Shown: positions 19,433 through 27,616 of the stretch, piece by piece
How positions within the stretch are numbered: the stretch's first letter is position 1
How the letters are laid out: every line of letters starts with the position of its first letter
From: Chloroflexota bacterium
GTDB lineage: Bacteria > Chloroflexota > Dormibacteria > Dormibacterales > Dormibacteraceae
DNA length: 35,359 nucleotides
Reading direction: 5' to 3'
NCBI GenBank assembly: GCA_005881025.1
Contig: VBFO01000109.1
Span: 1-35,359, forward strand
Translations under genes and position numbers: made by a program
The notes under the pieces: model-generated
What the model saw: the letters and a program-made list of their open reading frames with translations, nothing else
Database searches by the model: none
What the model was told of the DNA's origin: nothing

Positions 19433-19600
19433 TTAGCCGAGTGCTGCGACGACGTTCGAAAAGACGTTCTGTATCTGGTTCCCCATGGTTAAAAGAATCA
19501 CGATGACCACGATCGAAACGAGAACCAGGATCAGGGCGTACTCGACCATGCCCTGGCCGCGCTGCGAAACGCGACCCTTGCGCCAAACCATCTTGCTCAT
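19433..19600 (-). CDS. Flp-type (Tad) pilin precursor
   Basis: A 55-aa type IVb prepilin. A short basic leader (KMVWRKGRVSQRG) precedes a processing site, G|QGMVEY, that puts Glu at +5 and Tyr at +6. A single long hydrophobic helix follows (ALILVLVSIVVIVILL), then the typical polar tail NQIQNVFSNVV. The start is uncertain: AGGGAGGTG sits 2 nt before ATG 19600 and about 11 nt before ATG 19591. An ATG at 19627 is also open. No tadA/B/C, cpaB or prepilin peptidase gene lies in the window, so assembly would depend on a distant locus. Confidence 0.88.
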   Translation of the reverse strand: MSKMVWRKGRVSQRGQGMVEYALILVLVSIVVIVILLTMGNQIQNVFSNVVAALG

Positions 19601-19719
19601 CACCTCCCTCATGTGGACTCCGAACATTCAGCTATGAAGACGGGAATTGAGCCCGGTTTACTCGTCAGTCTTACGATGATTCTTAATACATCTCATAAGC
19701 TGCACTAATATCTTCGATC

Positions 19720-20652
19720 GTGAGCAAGCCTGCGTTCACGATCGAGCAGGTCAGGTCCTTCCTGGCGGTCGCCGACCACGAGCACGTCTCGCGTGCGGCA
19801 GCCTCCCTGAGCCTGACCCAGGGCGCGGTCACCCAACAGGTCCACAACTTCGAGCGCGCGCTGGGGGTTCGCCTGCTGGAAAGGGACGGGAGAGGCGTGC
19901 GGCTCACCGATGCCGGCCGGGCGCTGGCCACCAGCTGTCGCGCTGCCATCCGGTCGGTCCAGGTCGTGGAGGAGGCGGCCCGTGACCTGAAGATGCTCGA
20001 AGCCGGCACCCTCCACCTCGGCGCAACCCCGACCTGCGCCAGCCTGTATCTCCCCGAGACCCTGGCCGGCTTCGAGCGACGCTACCCGAAGGTCTCCTTG
20101 AACGTGACGGTGGAGCCGACGTCTGAGATCAACCGTCTCGTTCACGCCGGCGCGCTCGACTGCGCGCTCATCGAGGGACGGCCACTGCCGGATCTGGTCA
20201 GCGTGGTGGTCACACGCGATGAGCTGGTGCTGGTGGTTCACGCCAGGCACGCGCTTGCACGACTGCGTCGAGTGAACGCCGACCAGCTCTCCGAGCACCG
20301 CTACCTCGGGCGCGGCCGGATGTGGGCCGCGGAGAGTGACGTCCGCGAGATGATCGGTGAGGCTTACGACCGCGCCGAGGTCATGAACCTGGGCCACCCC
20401 GAGTACGTGCGCGCCGCGGCGCTGGCAGGGCTCGGGTACGCGGCGCTGCCGCTGCAGGCAGTGCAGGCAGACCTTGACTCCGGCATCCTCAAGCGGCTCC
20501 CGGCCCCTTCGACGGTCCGGGACATACATGCGATCCGGCGCGCGGCGCAGGGCGGTCCGACCCTGGAGCAGTTCTGGCGCTTCCTGGTCGAAAGGGCTAA
20601 AGGTGCCGCCGGAACCAGTCGTTCAGAGGCTCGGCGTCGGTCCACACCTTGA
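19720..20652 (+). CDS. LysR family transcriptional regulator
   Basis: A 310-aa LysR-type regulator. The N-terminal winged helix covers roughly residues 7-66, with FTIEQVRSFLAVADHEHVSR and AAASLSLTQGAVTQQVHNFE followed by LGVRLLERDGRGVRLTDAGR. A linker helix and a periplasmic-binding-like effector domain follow (GTLHLGATPTCASLYLPETL, ALDCALIEG, AALAGLGYAALPLQAV). The start is GTG at 19720. It diverges from the Flp pilin gene across an AT-rich 119-nt gap (19601-19719), the usual layout for a LysR target, but a link to the pilin is only inference. Its 3' end overlaps the converging gene by 56 nt. Confidence 0.93.
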   Translation: MSKPAFTIEQVRSFLAVADHEHVSRAAASLSLTQGAVTQQVHNFERALGVRLLERDGRGVRLTDAGRALATSCRAAIRSVQVVEEAARDLKMLEAGTLHLGATPTCASLYLPETLAGFERRYPKVSLNVTVEPTSEINRLVHAGALDCALIEGRPLPDLVSVVVTRDELVLVVHARHALARLRRVNADQLSEHRYLGRGRMWAAESDVREMIGEAYDRAEVMNLGHPEYVRAAALAGLGYAALPLQAVQADLDSGILKRLPAPSTVRDIHAIRRAAQGGPTLEQFWRFLVERAKGAAGTSRSEARRRSTP

Positions 20653-21223
20653 CCACCTGCTTGCGGGCGGCGGCGCTGCCGAGCCATGGCTGCAGGCCAA
20701 AGTTCTTCCAGACGTACAGCGCCTTGCGGCGGAGGAGCGCCTCGCGTGGGTGGTCCTGCGGCCAGCCCGTAGGAACCCGCTTCAGCTCCTCGCCGCCGAT
20801 CTCGTAACCCGACTTCGCCAGCTTCTTCACGATGGTGGCGAGGCTCTCACCGCTGCTTTCTGCTGCGACCTTCTTGCGGAACTTCGCCAGCTCTTCCGGG
20901 GCCAACATGTACCGCCCTGTCGCGACGGTGAAGCCGCGCGCGTCAAGCGACAGGTAGCCGCCCTTCTCGCCCTCGCCGACGGTGGCCGCGATGTTGGTCT
21001 TGTATGGCGACTTGTCCTTGCTGAAGCGGATGTCGCGGTTGGGTCTGAATACCTTGCCCGTCCCGTAATCCTTCTCGAGTGAGGTGAGGAGCGCCACCAT
21101 CGGCGCCTTGACCGATTCGTCGTAGATGCGGCGATTCGCCTCGAAGTACTTCTTCGAGTTGTCCAGCTCCAGGCCGATGAAGAATCGCTGGCAGTCCTCG
21201 GGCCAGCCTCGAAAATCGCCCAT
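20597..21223 (-). CDS. DUF2461 family protein
   Basis: A 208-aa protein of the DUF2461 (YH-type conserved hypothetical) family. The N-terminal motif FFIGLELDNSKKYFEANR is typical, followed by VFRPNRDIRFSKDKSPYKTN, the family's most conserved block, then GYLSLDARGFTVATGRYML. A helical C-terminus holds GWPQDHPREALLRRKALYVWK. Function is unknown in the family. The C-terminal coding end overlaps the LysR gene by 56 nt in convergent orientation. Confidence 0.88.
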   Translation of the reverse strand: MGDFRGWPEDCQRFFIGLELDNSKKYFEANRRIYDESVKAPMVALLTSLEKDYGTGKVFRPNRDIRFSKDKSPYKTNIAATVGEGEKGGYLSLDARGFTVATGRYMLAPEELAKFRKKVAAESSGESLATIVKKLAKSGYEIGGEELKRVPTGWPQDHPREALLRRKALYVWKNFGLQPWLGSAAARKQVVKVWTDAEPLNDWFRRHL

Positions 21224-21299
21224 TTCACGGACAGGATAATTGCCGCCCGTGAAGGATGCCGCGTAAGAACGTGGCTTTCGCGGCGTTGTGCGTCAGCGG

Positions 21300-22619
21300 A
21301 TGAAGACCAGGTTCCTGTATGCCCTGGCGATCGTGCTGCTGCCTGCAGTCCTGACGTCGCCTGTCGTGCGCGCCGCGGCGGTGCCTGGCACCTCCTGCAC
21401 CGTGTTTCCGGCGGACAACATCTGGAACACCGACATCTCGCAGCTGCCAGTCAGCTCGAGCAGCAACACGTGGATCAGCCATACGATGCCGAGCTCCGGC
21501 CTCACGCATCCCGATTTCGGCCGGCCCCCGTATGGGATGCCGTTCAACGTGGCGAGCAACTCGGACACCTTCAAGTCATTCAACTTCCTGTACGCATCCG
21601 AGAGCGATCCCGGGCCATACCCCATCCCGGCGAGCCCGAAGATCGAGGCCCCTTCCGACAGCCACATGCTCGTGATCAACAAGGACACGTGCAAGCTCTA
21701 CGAGACGTTCGCGACCGACCTCAGCACCAACCCGCCCTCGGCAGGGTCGGGCGCGATCTTCGATCTGACCTCCGATGCGCTGCGGCCGGCCGGGTGGACG
21801 TCAGCCGACGCGGCGGGCCTTCCCATCTTTCCTGGGCTGGTGCGGTTCGACGAGGTGCAGGCGGGCTTCATCGGCCACGCGATCCGCTTCACGGTCCACA
21901 ACACCAATGACACCTACCTGTGGCCGGCTCGCCACCACGCTGGCATCAGCGACGCGACTCTGCCACCGATGGGCGCGCGGTTCCGCCTGAAGTCCGGCTA
22001 TGACATCTCCTCTTATGGCACCGAGGCGAAGGTGGTGCTCACCGCGTTCAAGCACTACGGCTTGATCGTGGCCGATAACGGCTCCGACTGGTTTTTCCAG
22101 GGCACGGAGGATGCGAGCTGGGACGACCAGATCATCTCCGACCTCAAGCAGGTTCCCGTCAATCAGTTCGAGGCGGTCGATGAGTCGGCGCTGATGGTCA
22201 ACCCCAACTCGGCGCAGGCCGGCACGGTTCCGGCACAGCCGGCCACCCCAACCGCAGCCCCCGGGAATGGGCGGGCCATCGTCACCTGGAGCCCGCCCGC
22301 GAACGGCGGCCAGCCCATCACGGGCTACACGATCACCGGAACTCCGGGGGGCACGGCGGTGGCCGGCGGCAGCGCCACCGCCGCCGTCGTCTTCGGTCTC
22401 ACCAACGGCACCTCGTACACCTTCACGGTCACCGCCCGAAACGTGGTCGGTACCGGGCCGCCGTCGGCGCCCTCCAACGCGGTCGTGCCCAACAGCCGGC
22501 TGGTCGCACCGAGCTCACCGGCGCCGTCCAGCGGCCGTCCGCCGGTCACCCCGGTCCCACCGCAACCGCCTCCACCGAGGATCGTCTGGCTGCAGCCGGG
22601 CGCCAGGTTGGAGGGCTAG
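21300..22619 (+). CDS. Secreted protein of unknown function with C-terminal fibronectin type III domain
   Basis: A 439-aa protein with a clear signal peptide (MKTRFLYALAIVLLPAVLTS, cleavage after about VVRA). Mature residues up to about 300 form one conserved domain, with PADNIWNTDISQLPV, HPDFG, ESDPGPYPIP, DSHMLVINKDTCKLYET, ALRPAGWTSADAAGLPI, LVRFDEVQAGFIGHAIRF and WPARHHAG. I believe this is a widespread secreted family without a settled function. A fibronectin type III domain follows (PGNGRAIVTWSPP to VVGTGPPSAPSNAV), then a Pro-rich tail. ATG at 21300 gives the signal peptide; the GTG at 21288 is an alternative. Its stop shares CTAG with the converging GH4 gene. Confidence 0.8.
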   Translation: MKTRFLYALAIVLLPAVLTSPVVRAAAVPGTSCTVFPADNIWNTDISQLPVSSSSNTWISHTMPSSGLTHPDFGRPPYGMPFNVASNSDTFKSFNFLYASESDPGPYPIPASPKIEAPSDSHMLVINKDTCKLYETFATDLSTNPPSAGSGAIFDLTSDALRPAGWTSADAAGLPIFPGLVRFDEVQAGFIGHAIRFTVHNTNDTYLWPARHHAGISDATLPPMGARFRLKSGYDISSYGTEAKVVLTAFKHYGLIVADNGSDWFFQGTEDASWDDQIISDLKQVPVNQFEAVDESALMVNPNSAQAGTVPAQPATPTAAPGNGRAIVTWSPPANGGQPITGYTITGTPGGTAVAGGSATAAVVFGLTNGTSYTFTVTARNVVGTGPPSAPSNAVVPNSRLVAPSSPAPSSGRPPVTPVPPQPPPPRIVWLQPGARLEG

Positions 22620-23932
22620 ACCCGGACCTTCTGCTCGAAGGGCGCCAGGAACTGGCGCTGCGCTTCCCACATCTCGCCGAACATGCGCTCAATCTCCTCC
22701 AGCGAGCAGACGGCCGCGGTGAGCGGGTCCAATGACAGCGCGTAGAGGGCCTTCTGCCGGTCGTGCTCGAGCAGCGCCTCGACCACCAGCTCGTGGACGG
22801 CCATGTGAGAGCGGTTGAGGGCCGCCAGTTGCTCGGGCAGCTTGCCGAACGGCACCGGGTGGAAGCCGCCCCGGTCGACCTTGCACTCGACCTCGACGCA
22901 GCCGTCGGGCAGGTTGTCGATCGAGCGCGCGTTGCTGACATTCCCCCAGATGCTCGTCGGATGTTCCTTCTCGACCGCCTCGATGATGTTCGATGCGTAC
23001 TCGTGGCTCCTGGTCCGAGGAATCTCAACCGAGCCGTCGAGCATCCCGCGAATGCGCTCGTCGTTCTCACGCCTCCAACTCGGCCAGTTGTTGGCGTAGA
23101 AGCCGCTCTCGCCGAGGTAACCCGCGCGCGCGTACTCCTTGACCAGGTCGGGGCGCTTGCGGAAGTAAGGCACGTACTCGGAGAAGTGGCCGCTGGACTC
23201 GGTCACGAAAGCGCCGAGGCGCAGCATGACCTCGAACCGCACCGGGTCCTGCTCAAAGATGTCGTGTGTCTTCGCCAGCTCGCGCAGTCGCGGGTACTGG
23301 TCGACGCCGCGGTGCTCGAGGGTGGTGAACCACGCGTTGTGGTTGATGCCGGCGCATCGCCATGTCAGCTCTTCGTAAGGAATCGAGAGATATCCCGCGA
23401 GCTGGCGCGAGGTGCCCTGCACGCTGTGACAAAGGCCGACCACCGGCTGGCTCGTGGAACGAGCTGCGGCCAGGGTGAGGATCGACATCGGGTTCGTGTA
23501 GTTGAGGATCATCGCCCTGGGCGCGAGACGCTGGCAGTCCGCCACGATGTCGAGCCATGCCGGGCCCGTACGCAGGGCCTTGAAGATGCCTCCTGGTCCG
23601 ATGGTGTCCCCGATGCACTGGTCCACGCCGTAACGCAGCGGGATGTCGTAGTCCGCGCGCACATTCTGCAGGCCCGCGACCTCGATCGAGTTGACGACGT
23701 AGTCGGTTCCCGCCAGGACCTCCTGGCGATCGGTCGAGGCGATGACCTTCCACTTCTTGCTGGAAAGCTCGACCAGGCGCTCGGCGATGGATTTCGCCAG
23801 CTCGAGTCTGGTGGCGTCGATGTCCACCAACGCGAAGACGCCGCTGTCGAGCCCGTCGACGGCCAGCACGTCGGTGATGATCTGTCGCGCGAAAACGGCG
23901 CTTCCGGCGCCCACCATCGTGACCTTCGCCAT
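22616..23932 (-). CDS. Glycoside hydrolase family 4 (alpha-galactosidase/alpha-glucosidase type)
   Basis: A 438-aa cytoplasmic GH4 enzyme. These use NAD+ and a divalent metal in a redox-elimination mechanism. The N-terminus is a Rossmann motif, KVTMVGAGSAVFARQIITDV. The family pattern continues with VNSIEVAGLQNVRADYDIP, ILNYTNPMSILTLAA, the metal-binding Cys in GLCHSVQGT, and the His in GINHNAWF. The CHSVQGT and NHxAWF combination resembles MelA-type alpha-galactosidases more than phospho-glucosidases. No PTS or transporter gene is nearby. ATG at 23932 was preferred to TTG at 23938. Confidence 0.9.
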   Translation of the reverse strand: MAKVTMVGAGSAVFARQIITDVLAVDGLDSGVFALVDIDATRLELAKSIAERLVELSSKKWKVIASTDRQEVLAGTDYVVNSIEVAGLQNVRADYDIPLRYGVDQCIGDTIGPGGIFKALRTGPAWLDIVADCQRLAPRAMILNYTNPMSILTLAAARSTSQPVVGLCHSVQGTSRQLAGYLSIPYEELTWRCAGINHNAWFTTLEHRGVDQYPRLRELAKTHDIFEQDPVRFEVMLRLGAFVTESSGHFSEYVPYFRKRPDLVKEYARAGYLGESGFYANNWPSWRRENDERIRGMLDGSVEIPRTRSHEYASNIIEAVEKEHPTSIWGNVSNARSIDNLPDGCVEVECKVDRGGFHPVPFGKLPEQLAALNRSHMAVHELVVEALLEHDRQKALYALSLDPLTAAVCSLEEIERMFGEMWEAQRQFLAPFEQKVRV

Positions 23933-23991
23933 AAGCAAAACCCTAGCGCAAGAATGGACGGGGCCTGGCGTCGCGTCTGTTGAGCATCCCC

Positions 23992-25173
23992 ATGAATCGC
24001 CGCCCCGCCCACGCCGCCCTGCCCATCGCTGCCACCCTGCTGCTCCTCATGCTTGCCGCTCCCACGCGACTCGAGACGCGACCAACCGCTTCGGTCAGCG
24101 GTTTGAAGGTGGTCGGAAACCGCGTGACCGACTTGGCGGGGCGGCCGTTGATGCTTCGGGGCGCGAACCGATCCGGCCCCGAGTACGCATGCATCCAGGG
24201 GTGGGGGATCTTCGACGGGCCGTCCGATGCAGCCTCCGTCCAGGCCATGGCCGGATGGGGGATCAACTACACACGGATGCCGCTCAACGAAGACTGCTGG
24301 CTGGGAATCAACGGCGTGGACCCCGCCTACGGCGGGGCCAGCTATCGGAGCGCGATCGCCAGCTTCGTCGACCTTCTCAACCTTTCCGGCATCTACGTCG
24401 AGCTCAGCCTCATCTGGGGCGCACCCGGCACCAACCAGGCCACGTATCAGCCGCCCGCGCCAGACCAGGACCACAGCCCCGCGTTCTGGACGTCGGTCGC
24501 GACCACATTCAAGTCCAACGCCTCGGTGTTCTTCGGTGTGTGGGGCGAGCCCACCGTGAGCTGGAGCTGCTTCCTCAATGGATGTTCGAACGAAGCGGGT
24601 TACCAGACGGCCGGCTCGCAGGAGCTGGTCACCGCGATCCGCAACGCGGGAGCCTCTCAACCAATCGCTGTTCCGGGCATCAACTACGCGAACGACCTCA
24701 CGCAGTGGCTCGCCTACGAGCCCGTCGACCCGCTTGGCGCCCTTGTCGCCGAGGCGCACATATACGGCAACAACTCGTGCGGCGCACAGAGCAGTGGCGC
24801 ATGCCTGACCACGACCATCGCGCCGGTCGCGGCAGCGGTGCCGGTGATCTTCGGCGAGACCGGCGAGACGTATGACGACTCCGAGTGCACCAGCGCCAAC
24901 ATGCGCGTGATCCTTCCCTGGGCTGATGCGCACAACGTCGGCTACGCGGCCTGGACGTGGGATGCGTGGGGCGACTGCCTCAGCCTCATCTCCTCGTACA
25001 ACGGCTCACCGAACACCACCAGCCCCGCCGGCGCCGCCTACGCGCGATATGTCCACGACCACATCAGCTCCTTGAGCCAGAGGCTGCCGATCACAGCCGG
25101 CGGTGTCTCGATTCCTGGCACACGGAGCACCATCCCGCAGGCGCCCCGTGGTCCGGCGCCGCGACCGAGGTAG
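23992..25173 (+). CDS. Secreted GH5-like glycoside hydrolase
   Basis: A 393-aa secreted protein with an N-terminal signal helix (LPIAATLLLLMLAAPT) and a (beta/alpha)8 barrel like GH5 cellulases: GRPLMLRGANRSGPEYACIQ at the start of the barrel, MAGWGINYTRMPLNEDCW, and ALVAEAHIYG in the barrel. The probable acid/base is E186 in FFGVWGEPT and the nucleophile E289 in VPVIFGETGE. The residue before the acid/base is Gly, where GH5 enzymes nearly always have Asn. Cysteines are frequent, as in exported proteins. ATG at 23992 is preferred to TTG at 23980. The stop is 6 nt from that of converging cydB. Confidence 0.82.
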   Translation: MNRRPAHAALPIAATLLLLMLAAPTRLETRPTASVSGLKVVGNRVTDLAGRPLMLRGANRSGPEYACIQGWGIFDGPSDAASVQAMAGWGINYTRMPLNEDCWLGINGVDPAYGGASYRSAIASFVDLLNLSGIYVELSLIWGAPGTNQATYQPPAPDQDHSPAFWTSVATTFKSNASVFFGVWGEPTVSWSCFLNGCSNEAGYQTAGSQELVTAIRNAGASQPIAVPGINYANDLTQWLAYEPVDPLGALVAEAHIYGNNSCGAQSSGACLTTTIAPVAAAVPVIFGETGETYDDSECTSANMRVILPWADAHNVGYAAWTWDAWGDCLSLISSYNGSPNTTSPAGAAYARYVHDHISSLSQRLPITAGGVSIPGTRSTIPQAPRGPAPRPR

Positions 25174-25179
25174 CGCCTT

Positions 25180-26163
25180 TTACGCTTCCGGCGGCTCCAA
25201 CGCGCCGCGCTGGTCGAGGTAGTAGAGCAAAGCCATCGCGGGCCCGATGACAAGCACCAGCACCGCTGCGACAGCAAGCAGCAGAAGCTGCGTCGAGTGA
25301 GGGGCCGCAGCCTGCGAGATGGTCAGCTGACCGGGCAGCAGATAAGGAGACTGCGCAAAACCCCACGCGAACACCATCGACCCGATCCCCGTCACTGTCA
25401 GCACGCGATACCAGACGTATCTGCGGCGCCATAGGAGAAGCATCACCAGCGGGGTGAGGATCATGGTCGCCAGGACAAATGGCAGCCCCACGCCCGCCAG
25501 CATCGACCTCAACAGCGCGGGCGCCTCGAGGCCGATCGCACCCAGGGCGAGGGTGCCGATCGTGATCAGCACGAAACCGGCGAGGATTGCCCGCCGGCGA
25601 AAGTACGCGACCAGGTCGTCGAAGCCGTAGCGACGCGCGTCACCGACGAGAAACGACGCGCCACTGAAGGCGGTGGCCGCAAGTGAAACGAGGCCGAATG
25701 CAACCGACATCTGGTCGAACGCCAGCCTTCCGGAGGCGATGGCGCCCAGGCATGCGGCGAAGAAGAACGGGGTCAGCAGTGAGGAGAGACCAAAGACGAG
25801 GTCCGCCGCGTAGTGAGCGCGAGGGTCGGCCGCGATGTGGCGGAACGCGAAGAAGGCACCGCGAAGGATCAGCCCGATCAGTGCCAGCGTGAAGAGGGGA
25901 TAAAGGGCGGCAAAGACGGACTGGAAGAGAAGAGGAAATCCGGTCCAGCAAAGGACGATTCCCAGCACCAGCCAGACGTTGTTGACCTCCCAGACGGGCG
26001 CCATCGCATGGTCGATGAGCTCGCGCGGCCGGCGGCTCTGCGGACCCCTGCCGGCAAAGAGGTCCCATATGCCTGCGCCGAAATCGACACCGCCGGCGGT
26101 GCTGTACGCGGTGATGGCCAGCAGCAAGACGAAGGCGCTCGCGTTCGCGAGCGGATCGTTCAT
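25180..26163 (-). CDS. cydB: Cytochrome bd oxidase subunit II
   Basis: Subunit II of the terminal oxidase cytochrome bd, an integral membrane protein of about eight to nine helices. The 327-aa protein starts with the usual first helix (FVLLLAITAYSTAGGVDFGAG). It then has the conserved stretch HAMAPVWEVNNVWLVLGIV, followed by FPLLFQSVFAALYPLF, and the region RGAFFAFRH. The ATG at 26163 overlaps the cydA stop by 4 nt (ATGA). A long upstream reading frame in this phase runs through cydA and is spurious. No cydDC transporter genes follow. Confidence 0.94.
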   Translation of the reverse strand: MNDPLANASAFVLLLAITAYSTAGGVDFGAGIWDLFAGRGPQSRRPRELIDHAMAPVWEVNNVWLVLGIVLCWTGFPLLFQSVFAALYPLFTLALIGLILRGAFFAFRHIAADPRAHYAADLVFGLSSLLTPFFFAACLGAIASGRLAFDQMSVAFGLVSLAATAFSGASFLVGDARRYGFDDLVAYFRRRAILAGFVLITIGTLALGAIGLEAPALLRSMLAGVGLPFVLATMILTPLVMLLLWRRRYVWYRVLTVTGIGSMVFAWGFAQSPYLLPGQLTISQAAAPHSTQLLLLAVAAVLVLVIGPAMALLYYLDQRGALEPPEA

Positions 26164-27560
26164 TCCCCGGGCACCGATCGCGGCCCATACGGGACGCCCA
26201 TCTCGGGAGCTGCGGCCACACCTGAGTCCTCTCGCCTCCAGCGCTCCGCGAGCTTGATGAGCAGCGTCACGAAGAAGAACGCGATCAGTGCATAGATCAC
26301 GACCAGGGCGATCAGCGACGTCCAGACGAAGTTCGCCGGAGCGTCGGTCACCGCGTCCGAGACGCGTAAGGTGCCGCTGACTATCCACGGCTGGCGGCCG
26401 ACCTCGGTCGTGATCCATCCGCTCTCCACCGCGACGTAGGAACCGATGCCCGAAAGTGCAGCGAGGCGGTAGAACCAGCGCGACTCGGGCAGCCGGCGCC
26501 GCCGGAGCAGGATCCACAGGAACCACGCCGAAAGCGCGGCGCCCGCGCTGCCGAGGCCCACCATGACGTCGAACGCGAGGTGCACGATGTTCACCTCGAG
26601 CGTGTTGGGCCGGGAGTCCGCCGCAAAACTGGTCAGGCCCCGGACGACGGTGTTCGGCGAGTAACCGACCAGGAGCGAGTCCAGCGAAGGTATCGCGATG
26701 CCCAGGTGGACCTCCCCCGAGTCGTCGATGTAGCCGCCCAGCACCTCGGGGTTGTGGTCGCGCGTCGTCCACGTGATCTCCACCGCCGCGAACTTGGCGG
26801 GCTGGTCACTGGCGATGGCGCGCGCGGAGAGATCGCCAACGAGCAGCTGTACAGGGGTCAGGGCAGCCGCGATGGTGAAGGGGACTGCGAAGGCGAGACG
26901 CTGATAGTGGTCGCGCCGTCCGCGCAGCCAGGCGACCGCGTAGACCGAGGCCACCACGAACCCTGCTGTCATGTAGAGGGCGATCAGGAAGTGCCAGAAC
27001 TCGTAGCCGAGCGCGCGGGTGAAAAGCGCCTGGAGCACGTCGACGTCGACGACGCGGCCAGAGTCGATGGTGACGCCGCCGGGCGTGTTCATCCAGGCGT
27101 TGGCCGAAAGGACACCGAATGCGCCCAGGAGCCCGGCCGGCGGAAGCGTGAGGCCGACCAGGAAGTGGGCGCGCGGGCGCAGGCGATTCCAACCGTAGAG
27201 GTAGATGCTGATGAAGATCGCCTCCATGAAGAAGGCGAGGCCCTCGATCGCAAACCCGAGGCCGAAGGCGGCGCCGAAGCGGCCCATCATTCGCGGCCAC
27301 AGGATCCCGAACTCGAACGAGAGGATCGTCCCGGTGACGGCGCCGACCGCGAACTGCACGGCCATGACGACCGACCAGCGGCGGGCGATGGTCAGCGCGA
27401 CGGGGTCCTTGCGCCAGATGCCGATGCCCTCCATCAAGAGGGTCAGGGTCGGGAGCGCGACGCCAAGGGGGACGAGCAGAACGTGCGACGCGAGGGTGAA
27501 AGCCATCTGGATCCGGCTCGGCAGCAGGGCCTCACCGGCGAGGACGAGCATCGACTCCAT
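26160..27560 (-). CDS. cydA: Cytochrome bd oxidase subunit I
   Basis: Subunit I carries the three haems and the quinol site. In this 466-aa protein, H26 (SHVLLVPL) matches the high-spin haem ligand. The EFWHFLIALYMTAGF His and the Met in FDVMVGLGSAG match the b558 ligands, and EVGRQPW is the signature near the distal site. The Q-loop start QPAKFAAVE keeps the conserved Lys and Glu. The protein is shorter than the E. coli one (522 aa), consistent with the short Q-loop class that includes cyanide-insensitive oxidases. The start is ATG at 27560, with a divergent lipoprotein gene 57 nt away. Confidence 0.95.
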   Translation of the reverse strand: MESMLVLAGEALLPSRIQMAFTLASHVLLVPLGVALPTLTLLMEGIGIWRKDPVALTIARRWSVVMAVQFAVGAVTGTILSFEFGILWPRMMGRFGAAFGLGFAIEGLAFFMEAIFISIYLYGWNRLRPRAHFLVGLTLPPAGLLGAFGVLSANAWMNTPGGVTIDSGRVVDVDVLQALFTRALGYEFWHFLIALYMTAGFVVASVYAVAWLRGRRDHYQRLAFAVPFTIAAALTPVQLLVGDLSARAIASDQPAKFAAVEITWTTRDHNPEVLGGYIDDSGEVHLGIAIPSLDSLLVGYSPNTVVRGLTSFAADSRPNTLEVNIVHLAFDVMVGLGSAGAALSAWFLWILLRRRRLPESRWFYRLAALSGIGSYVAVESGWITTEVGRQPWIVSGTLRVSDAVTDAPANFVWTSLIALVVIYALIAFFFVTLLIKLAERWRREDSGVAAAPEMGVPYGPRSVPGE

Positions 27561-27616
27561 GATGGTCCAGTCGAGGAGATGCGTAACCGTCCGGCAAGGG
27601 CGCCGTTACCGCGGTC

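Noticed and set aside
26164-26772. Long open frame upstream of cydB in the same phase
   Set aside because: It overlaps cydA and has no family pattern; the CydB N-terminus is at the ATG at 26163.
27561-27616. Imperfect inverted motif between cydA and the lipoprotein
   Set aside because: The CGTAACCG and CGGTAACGG-like elements do not match well enough to call an operator.
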